A stretch of 13,836 nt of DNA, taken from positions 6,449 to 20,284 of the forward strand of contig DOZZ01000310.1 in assembly GCA_003517725.1 (NCBI GenBank). Direction: 5' to 3'. The stretch is from Bryobacterales bacterium (lineage in GTDB: Bacteria; Acidobacteriota; Terriglobia; Bryobacterales; Bryobacteraceae). The notes beneath the pieces are model-generated. The model was not told the origin of the DNA. It made no database searches and worked only from the letters and a program-made list of their open reading frames with translations. Within the stretch, counting starts at the first letter, position 1, and every line of letters begins with the position of its first letter. A program made the translations under genes and the position numbers. This document shows, in pieces, positions 13,828 through 13,836 of the stretch.

Positions 13828-13836
13828 AGCGCAGGG
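13808..13836 (+). CDS. Possible start of the next operon gene (partial)
   Basis: An ATG at 13808 in a new frame is open to the window edge and reads MPAAAAEAQG. It overlaps the end of the preceding gene by 20 bases, the same overlap length as between ccmF and ccmH. If real, it would be the next operon member; ccmA, encoding the ABC ATPase, would be a natural guess, but ten codons do not identify it. There is no clear Shine-Dalgarno. Confidence 0.3.

Overview
The window is GC-rich bacterial DNA, densely coded, with many stop/start overlaps between neighbouring genes. The lineage call is an inference. A large Oar-like TonB-dependent receptor with an N-terminal carboxypeptidase-regulatory domain, a DUF5666-type repeat protein beside it, and a variant cytochrome c maturation locus together suggest an Acidobacteriota member of the Solibacter/Bryobacter kind. 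No rRNA, tRNA, CRISPR array or intact insertion sequence is visible.

Region 1 (about 1-3060, minus strand) is a tight operon read from right to left: modB (molybdate permease), modC (ATPase), an FmdE-family zinc-ribbon protein and a short ThiE/TenI-type thiamine phosphate synthase. The junctions are ATGA, TGAGATG and GTGA, so all four genes look translationally coupled. The periplasmic molybdate-binding gene modA is not next to modB or anywhere else in the window. Two small hairpins follow thiE.

Region 2 (about 3051-3635) starts with about 240 bases of AT-richer DNA without a convincing gene. It runs into the C-terminal end of a broken Oar-like receptor gene on the plus strand, and looks like a recombination or decay scar.

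Region 3 (3662-8008, minus strand) holds two genes: a DUF5666-like repeat protein and, 66 bases downstream, an intact 989-residue Oar-like outer-membrane receptor. Both carry Gly-rich low-complexity inserts inside otherwise structured domains.

Region 4 (8121 to the end, plus strand) is an apparent operon. It runs: APC-superfamily amino acid permease, ccmE, ccmF, a CcmH-like protein, a CcmI-like protein ending in a zinc ribbon, a signal-peptide-bearing carboxypeptidase-regulatory-like protein with a C-terminal membrane anchor, and possibly the first ten codons of another gene. This is System I cytochrome c biogenesis, in which CcmE passes heme to CcmF, which attaches it to apocytochromes reduced by CcmH/CcmG. 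CcmE has Cys in place of the usual heme-binding His (CxxxY). CcmH is present but has six cysteines, and the CcmI-like partner has a zinc ribbon instead of a TPR domain. This set of variants is the most interesting content of the window. ccmA, ccmB, ccmC and ccmG are not seen and may lie beyond the right edge.
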